From: Alitta virens
Taxonomy: Eukaryota > Annelida > Polychaeta > Phyllodocida > Nereididae
NCBI GenBank assembly: GCA_932294295.1
Contig: OW028582.1
Coordinates: 38,181,704-38,245,703, forward strand
Direction: 5' to 3'
DNA length: 64,000 bases
In this document: positions 57,975-64,000 of the stretch, piece after piece
Layout of the letters: each line of letters opens with the position of its first letter
Position numbering within the stretch: position 1 is the stretch's first letter
Made by a program: the position numbers and the translations under genes
The notes under the pieces: model-generated
What the model was told of the DNA's origin: nothing
Databases searched by the model: none
The model's input: only the letters and a program-made list of their open reading frames with translations

Positions 57975-60179
57975 TTAGTAATATCTCTCACAGAGGAAGT
58001 CTCTGTTTTGTATGTCTTTCCTGAAGGGCCAAATTCTCAACCCGTCCCGTTCAAGTCTCTTGTAGATGGCATCCATCCTGGATTGGGAGAGAACTGGATT
58101 TCTGCCTAGGATCCAGATGATATCTGAAAAAGAAATAAGGCATGTTCTATAAAAATATCTATATTTTCAGATTTATCAGTTAAAGCAAACATCACATTAA
58201 AAAGAATATTCAGATCCTAAGCTGGATTCATATAATTTATATGTTATTTTATTGCTATCATCAGGGCTAGTCAATTGTAAAACAGTATTGTTACCCTGAA
58301 TAAATATAATCAATCAATAAATCAATCAACCAATAAATAAATAAATCACAATCATTTCCATCTGAGTTGATATTTCAAATTATACTTTTATGTCTAATCA
58401 AAATAATAAATAAATAAACACAATAAGTGACTGAATGACTCAGCACTAGCTAAGATCAAGCCCATGCTAAGTACTAAATAAGGAAATAGAACCCAGGTCC
58501 CAAAGAAGCTGGGTAGCACTTTACCCATTGAGCAAACTGCCAAAAATATTGAAATTTCAATTTTATTGAGTCTTACCCGCATGAAACAGTCCCTTAAAGA
58601 TTTCAATACAGGAGAAAACAACAGCATATGACTCATAGTCTGTCTCCAACACCCAGTAGTTGCCCTCCGTGCTGTTGGAATTAATTAGTGGGATTTCTGC
58701 AATATAAATTAATAAACCAACAATTAGAACAAAGCTTCAATCTAAGGGTTGGCCCATGAAATTAATTTGAAATGTCATGTGTTAAGCAGAATTTAATTGC
58801 CAAAAAACAATTCTATTCTATTATTTTTCTTACTCGGTAGATTGCTGAAGTTGACTTGGAATTTGGCATTTGATCTGACGGAAGCTGAGCCAAGTGCAAT
58901 GTTTTCTTTTTTAGTTCTGAAAAAAATTAAATAGAAAAATGTCTGAGACCACCTCGCTATTAAGGTATTTTGCTATATGCAAAAGAGGAGTTCATTGATA
59001 TCTTTAAACCTTACCATTTCTGGATTCAATGTTCTCTCAGCATTGTATTTTATCTCTTTTAGCGATTTTCCACACTATGTTTCAAAGTAATCATCGCAAT
59101 TTAGTGACTTACATTCTGTTTATTCCTTTATTGGTGACATTGATACTCCCATTTTCGTTCAAGTCATAAGTAGCTGTTCCACACACCAGGCCAATCTCAA
59201 AGAAGATGGGAAAGTATCGCTGGACTTCATACCATCTACCTAGGTACTGGAAAAGAAAGGTTGATTTTAGAAATTGCAAATTATTGGAAAAATTTGTAAA
59301 CATTGTTTTCTCTATCTTTACTAGGATATGTCTGTCATTCTCTGTCTCTCAGTCTGTATTTCTGTATTTCTGTCTATCTCTCTTTGAGCCTCCCTCCCCC
59401 CTCCCCACATTTATGTGCGTCTATCTTTCTCTCTGTCCCTCTTTCTCTTTTGTGTATTTTCTATGTTTGTCTGTCTTACACTTTGTCCTTAGCTCTATCC
59501 CGTTCTAAATACTTTTGTCTGTCTGTAGTTGAATTGCGCAGCTATTTTATTGGCATTCCATTTTTCACAATAAACTTTATAAAAAGACAATTTGCTGCAA
59601 CTGTCATTCTTTGTCTTACAGTCACGTCTGTCTTTTTTCTGGCTATATATAGAATTTTGTAGGAACTATATTACAACTAATTACGCATTGTGTTGGCTTC
59701 TGTGTACAGAATTAAACATTCTATGAATAATTTAAATAAGATCTATCATCTATGTATACAACAACGTTACATATACTGTAATATAATGAACGTTTATGTT
59801 GACTGAACAAAATTGTGCAAAATGTCAAACTTTTTATGACTTAAAACTGAACAAAACAGTTAATTTAAACCTCAAGTTTACTGACTAAGACATGGAAGTA
59901 TTTTTCAGTATTGGGTATTTGGTAATATTTTATCAAATTCAAATCACAAAATACCTGATGCTTTTCAAACAGTATGACAAACTTAGTTTTAAATAAATAC
60001 ATAAAGACAATTCTTACCCTGTTAATATCGAAATTGGGCTGGACTGCAGGCTTCTTGCATTTTCCCAGAGCTGCAACTTGTCCATGAGTTTTAGTTGCTA
60101 GTTGCACAAAGCACCAAATTATGAACACAAAAAAGTGTAAGAAATTTCCTCTTAACAGCATCCTGGAGTTGCAGAGCAT
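57975..60179 (-). CDS. Apolipoprotein D-like lipocalin
   Basis: Five minus-strand exons: 60179-60018, 59246-59113, 58916-58834, 58696-58577 and 58123-57975 (162+134+83+120+149 nt, 215 aa), all GT-AG with matching phases. A signal peptide (hydrophobic around residues 13-27) precedes KCKKPAVQPNFD and the lipocalin GxW motif at YLGRWYEVQ (residues 55-63). Cys41, Cys76, Cys156 and Cys211 are placed for the two disulfides of ApoD-type lipocalins. WILGRNPVL (170-178) is the conserved C-terminal helix start. Asn-X-Thr/Ser sites occur at NVT and NST. ApoD-type lipocalins are secreted carriers of small hydrophobic ligands. The ligand here is unknown. TAATATACG about 40 bp upstream of the ATG may be a TATA element. 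No lesion is seen. Confidence 0.9.
58425..58545 (-). repeat. tRNA-like SINE in lipocalin intron 4
   Basis: On minus, GTTTGCTCAATGGGTAAAGT (A box) and CTGGGTTCTATTTCC (B-box-like). A degenerate copy. Confidence 0.5.
59320..59530. repeat. CT-rich low-complexity tract in lipocalin intron 1
   Basis: CTGTCT/CTCTCT-type pyrimidine repeats. Open frames here are artefacts. Confidence 0.85.
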
Positions 60180-60406
60180 CTCAAATGACCAACAGACTGG
60201 ACACTGGTCAAGCGTATATTAGCACTGGCCGTTCTGGATGGACAGTGGTCAGTTATATTTGCTTAAGAAGGTAAACAATGAACTTCAAATTTGACAATGG
60301 AGGGGCGTCTTAAGTATTGAGCAAGCATTAAGGGGCATTAAGGGGTGTCAATAGTTAGGATGTACAGGTGAAAATTCCTGTAAAGACCACTCACAGTGTA
60401 AATTGT

Positions 60407-60678
60407 ATCTCCTCTTATTACTCATTTTTCTTTTCAGACATAGTAGGTCATAATTAACTGATTCCATGAATATGATATTCTCAGGGAAAAAGCTGAAATC
60501 AATTGACTGATAAGATGTCAAATTTACATTAAAATGCACTAAAAATACTGCTGCTAGGATGCACTTTGCTTTAGCCAATCACAATCAAGGGCGGGAACTT
60601 TTTCAGCCAATAGAATTGCAGTATTCTGCCATAGCAACCTGGTGGAAATATAGAGAACCTTCCGTGAAAATCCACTAT
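60407..60678 (-). repeat. Promoter-like module, inverted copy 1
   Basis: Read on minus, this aligns with 63455-63719 over about 265 bp (roughly 80% by eye). It contains CTATTGGCTGAA, a TTCCCGCC E2F-like site and GATTGGCTAAAGC, giving two CCAAT boxes around an E2F site. It lies about 230 bp upstream of the lipocalin ATG. Confidence 0.75.
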
Positions 60679-63454
60679 TAACTGATTACCATCATTAGCT
60701 TATTGTGTTTTGCAAATTTAATAAAACTGAAGAAATAATCAAATATTCGTCATGGAAATTAAACCAAACTATTTGGAATATTTGTAATTTTATGTTTGTT
60801 AGGTTTATCGACACGTTGGTACATATGTTAAATAAAGTGATTGATTGGTTGATTGTTTTGTTTTATTTGTGAAGTGGGGGACTGTATTTTGGTAATGAAC
60901 TCTCAGTGATGGAATCTCCTCATTACATCTGCCATCAACAGCTGTTTCTATAAACTTATTAGGATTTAGACTGGAATAATCCATGTAAGCATAGGCCTCA
61001 GCATTATTTTATATGCAAAAATGTAGGAAAATTACTAGAGATATGTTATTCTGAGAATATATTTTTTCTAGCAATAGTTAATTAGTTGTGTAACTCCAAA
61101 TAGACCTGAAGCGTCAAATTTCTGTGCAAATATTCAATGGAACCTGTCCATTAAGACAACGTTTTGTTCAGAATATCATGGTCCTAATAGTGAGGTTGTC
61201 TTAATGGCGAGACTAAATATGGTGCTACTCTTCCATAGAACCCTTATCTGGTAAACTTAATTGGAAGGGGTTCAAACCATTCCCATACTGGGCTTGGATA
61301 TGATTTTTAATCTTTTTATAAAAAATTTATTTCTAAACTAAGAATCATTTAAATCCAATTATACTCCACTTAGACTGTTTTCCTATTGTTCTGAGAAGGC
61401 AATAACCAACGATTATGTTAGTTAGCTCCCTCCTCAAATATTTGCAGTGAAGACAAGCAGACAAACAATCAAGCAAATTGATAAAAATGCCTAATGGAGT
61501 GACCAACAAAAATGATAGTTAACTTCCGACTAAGAGGAATGTAACTAATTCTTATTGGCAATTTTGCCTTTGTTGATGAAATAATATCAAGGCATCAGAC
61601 TTGATATGTTCTGTGTAATGAACACATATTCAGGCTTCAAATTGCTCCATCGAAAGAAAGATAGGAGTTTTATAGGAAGGACAATGACAAATCTATAGGA
61701 AAATATAGGGATATTCAAGGAAAATATTGAGTGAATATTTGAAATTTGGCCCAATATTCCAAAAACATAGGTAAAATAGGATTTGTTTTCAGAAATATAG
61801 GACCACTTTGAAGCCTGCATATTTCTTTTAAATCACATGGGCACTGGTTGGTAGTTTTCTGCATCTACAGTAAAAACTAACGCAATGTGATGTCAAACTG
61901 AGTGCTGATATAAATTAATAAGATTGTAAAATTGGTCTTTCAACTGAAGCATTACCCTGGTTTCTGCATTAACAATAACTGTCAAATATATGTGAAGTTC
62001 AGTTTTCTTCATTAAACATGAGCTATTTGGTGCGGAAGCCCAGATCTGCCATAAGCAAAATAATTTTGCTTGTTATATATATAACACATTTTTAATTTGT
62101 CTTAACAAACTTCTTTTTTTTCTTTAAAATAAATGTTTTTTTTATGTATCGCTATATGAACTAGTTTCTGTTGGATGTGGAGAGAGACGAGATAGTTACA
62201 GAGAGTCAGAGGTCTAGTGCAAAAATAGTGAAGCATTTGGTATCATATTTAGTCTCATATTAAATACAACTTTACTACTTATTCTACAGTTGTTATTTAT
62301 ATTTATCGCATATTTGGTAGATGTTGTGAGCATTCTGTGAAAATTTGAGGCAAATCCATTCATTTGTTTTTATTTTATAACAAAATGAACGGCAGAAAAT
62401 TTACCAGTTTTTAGTTTGACATTTTGGAGGTTGGTTGAATAGAATTGATTTATTTTAATAATACATGCTAATAATTTGATATTTCAAACTAACATTTTCT
62501 AATAGAATTTTGTATTTAATCTTTCTTCTGCCTGTTCACTGTTCATTTCACCAAAGAAACTCACCATACCAAACATATAAAAAAAATCCATATTAAATGT
62601 TTAGCAAAGAAATAAGGCATTATATAACAAAGTTAACATTTCGAATTTCGGACAAGAATTGACTGAGTTATGCATAAAATAAAGGAGGGAAAAACTTTGG
62701 CGGAAACAAAAAAAAATTGTTTGTTATAATAAGAAAAAGTTTTTATATCAAGAGAAAAAGTTGGAGGAAATAAAATAAAATATTGCAAAATATGGTAATA
62801 CTTTACCAGGCATACTGGAATATTCCAGCCTGTGCAAATAGCTATTTTCGCAAAGATGCAAAGTCCACTTCGTTCTGATCTTGTAAATCGACCCCTGAAT
62901 TATGAATACATATGGATATTATGGTCCAATATATGGAGAAAATAAGCAAATAACAAAATCACATACTGAATAATTAGCTTGGCATTAGGCTGATGGAGAC
63001 GGTGAAAAACAGTTCAGAGCTCACATGCTTACAAGTAAGATTCTTGAAGATTTATAGAAGTAACCTTTTTCATTTTCATTATCATGGACCAAGAATCAGG
63101 GAAAATCGACATGCATTGTTTGAGGAAAAACAGATATTTTAGAAATGTATTCTCTAAAAGTAGCTTATTATCTTATATTACTCATTGTGACGCAAATATT
63201 AAAATATCATTCTCTAATGTGAGTAATTGAAACTGTATTCCAATCATTTACCAGCTTATCATGGTTTTCACCGAATTGTTTGATTGTTCATATTAATTAT
63301 CATATCAATTATCCTATTACACCTGTGGTATTTCAAGAGCACCACAGAACATGGGGTACTGATTTCCATAATTTTGTAACTAAGGAGTGACCTGGTCAAA
63401 CTTAACAGTCATTTCTTGCTTGTTTTAAGGCTGTGACATTTCGTGACCTGCTGA
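60679..63454. other. Intergenic, no gene recognised
   Basis: AT-rich DNA enclosed by the two inverted modules. A GTCCATTAAGACAACG...GTTGTCTTAATGGCGAG motif pair at 61147-61210 suggests a small foldback remnant. No transposase is visible. Confidence 0.5.
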
Positions 63455-63719
63455 AATAGTGGATTTTGACGGAAGGTTCTCTGTATTTCCACCAGGTGGC
63501 TTTGACAGAATACTGCAATCCTATTGGCTGAACATTTTCCCGCCCTTCTCTGTGATTGGCTAAAGCAAAACGCATCCAAGCAGTAGTATTTTAAGTGCAT
63601 TTTAATGTATATTTGACATCTTATCATTCAATTGATATTTGTTATTTGCCTGAGAAATTGATATTTATTGAATCTGTGGTTTTCTATGTCTGGAAAGCAA
63701 AATAAGTAAAAAGAGGAGA
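63455..63719 (+). repeat. Promoter-like module, copy 2
   Basis: This is the plus-strand counterpart of 60407-60678: TGGATTTTGACGGAAGGTTC, CCTATTGGCTGAAC, TTTTCCCGCCC and GTGATTGGCTAAAGC, then TTTGACATCTTATCATTC. Its orientation points towards the right edge of the window. Confidence 0.75.
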
Positions 63720-63852
63720 GGAAAGACTTATGTCTTGCTGAATTCGGGGTTTCGCAGTCAAAAGACTTTATTGGACGTCACTGAAAAATTTAATTTTACT
63801 AACTAAAAACTTATGCATCTAAAATGCTTGTTGGCTTGTTCTTTAGTTGAGC

Positions 63853-63968
63853 CACAAGACTTTTACACATTGATTCTGCCAATGTGGAGGATCTAGAACT
63901 TGAACAGCAAAATGCACTTTTCATTGGGGACAAAGCAAATGTCAGTGCACAGTGTTCTTTTCTGAATT
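63853..63968 (+). other. Possible exon at the right edge, unrecognised
   Basis: After a pyrimidine-rich stretch ending TTCTTTAG, one frame reads ATRLLHIDSANVEDLELEQQ and on to TGA at 63966. There is no homology I recognise. It may be the end of a short gene driven from the 63455-63719 module, or chance. Confidence 0.2.
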
Positions 63969-64000
63969 GACACAGTGACAGAGACAAGGAGAAAGTGGAG

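Noticed and set aside
59206..59662. Ser/Leu/Cys-rich frames on the plus strand
   Set aside because: They are translations of a CT-rich intronic tract opposite the lipocalin gene.

Overview
The window is AT-rich nuclear DNA from an invertebrate animal. Genes are split by GT-AG introns, intergenic DNA is long, and there are many tRNA-derived SINEs, LINE tails, foldback MITEs, a PIF/Harbinger transposon and microsatellites. The gene content (gustatory-receptor-like seven-pass proteins, short Reeler-domain secreted proteins, an apolipoprotein D-type lipocalin) suits a non-insect, probably marine, invertebrate. I cannot fix the phylum from sequence alone. Terminators TAA, TGA and TAG all occur, so the code looks standard.

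Layout. (1) 1-~15960: a decayed PIF/Harbinger element, part of which is tandemly duplicated with a 7620-bp period (1-6315 and 7621-13936 are almost identical). It carries a DDE transposase on the minus strand and a MADF/BESS protein on the plus strand, with interleaved exons. A second element of about 4.66 kb with terminal inverted repeats sits inside the transposase. (2) 16655-39219: five paralogous gustatory-receptor-like (GRL, 7tm_7 type) genes, A(+), B(-), C(-), D(+) and E(+). All share five exons of near-fixed length (635, 232, 63-69, 87, 60-99 nt) and most end in the TYxxxxxQF motif. A and C look intact. B has a nonsense codon, D has start, donor and motif lesions, and E has a frameshift. 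B and C lie in a diverged segmental duplication that includes their flanks. (3) 39340-45490: LINE fragments, minisatellites, SINEs and low-complexity DNA. (4) 45493-56918: two paralogous minus-strand genes for short secreted Reeler-domain proteins, rebuilt exon by exon. (5) 57975-60179: a complete five-exon ApoD-like lipocalin on the minus strand. (6) 60180-64000: an inverted pair of about 270-bp modules with CCAAT/E2F-like sites, otherwise empty apart from a possible exon at the right edge.

How it fits together. Sections 1 and 3 are mobile-element history. Section 2 is a chemoreceptor-like cluster under birth and death: identical intron phases and exon sizes show one ancestor, inverted and direct duplications made the cluster, and three of five copies are damaged. 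The Reeler pair and the lipocalin are independent secreted-protein genes. Any functional link to the receptors is speculation. Exon structures come from reading splice sites and paralog comparison by eye, without transcripts or database searches.
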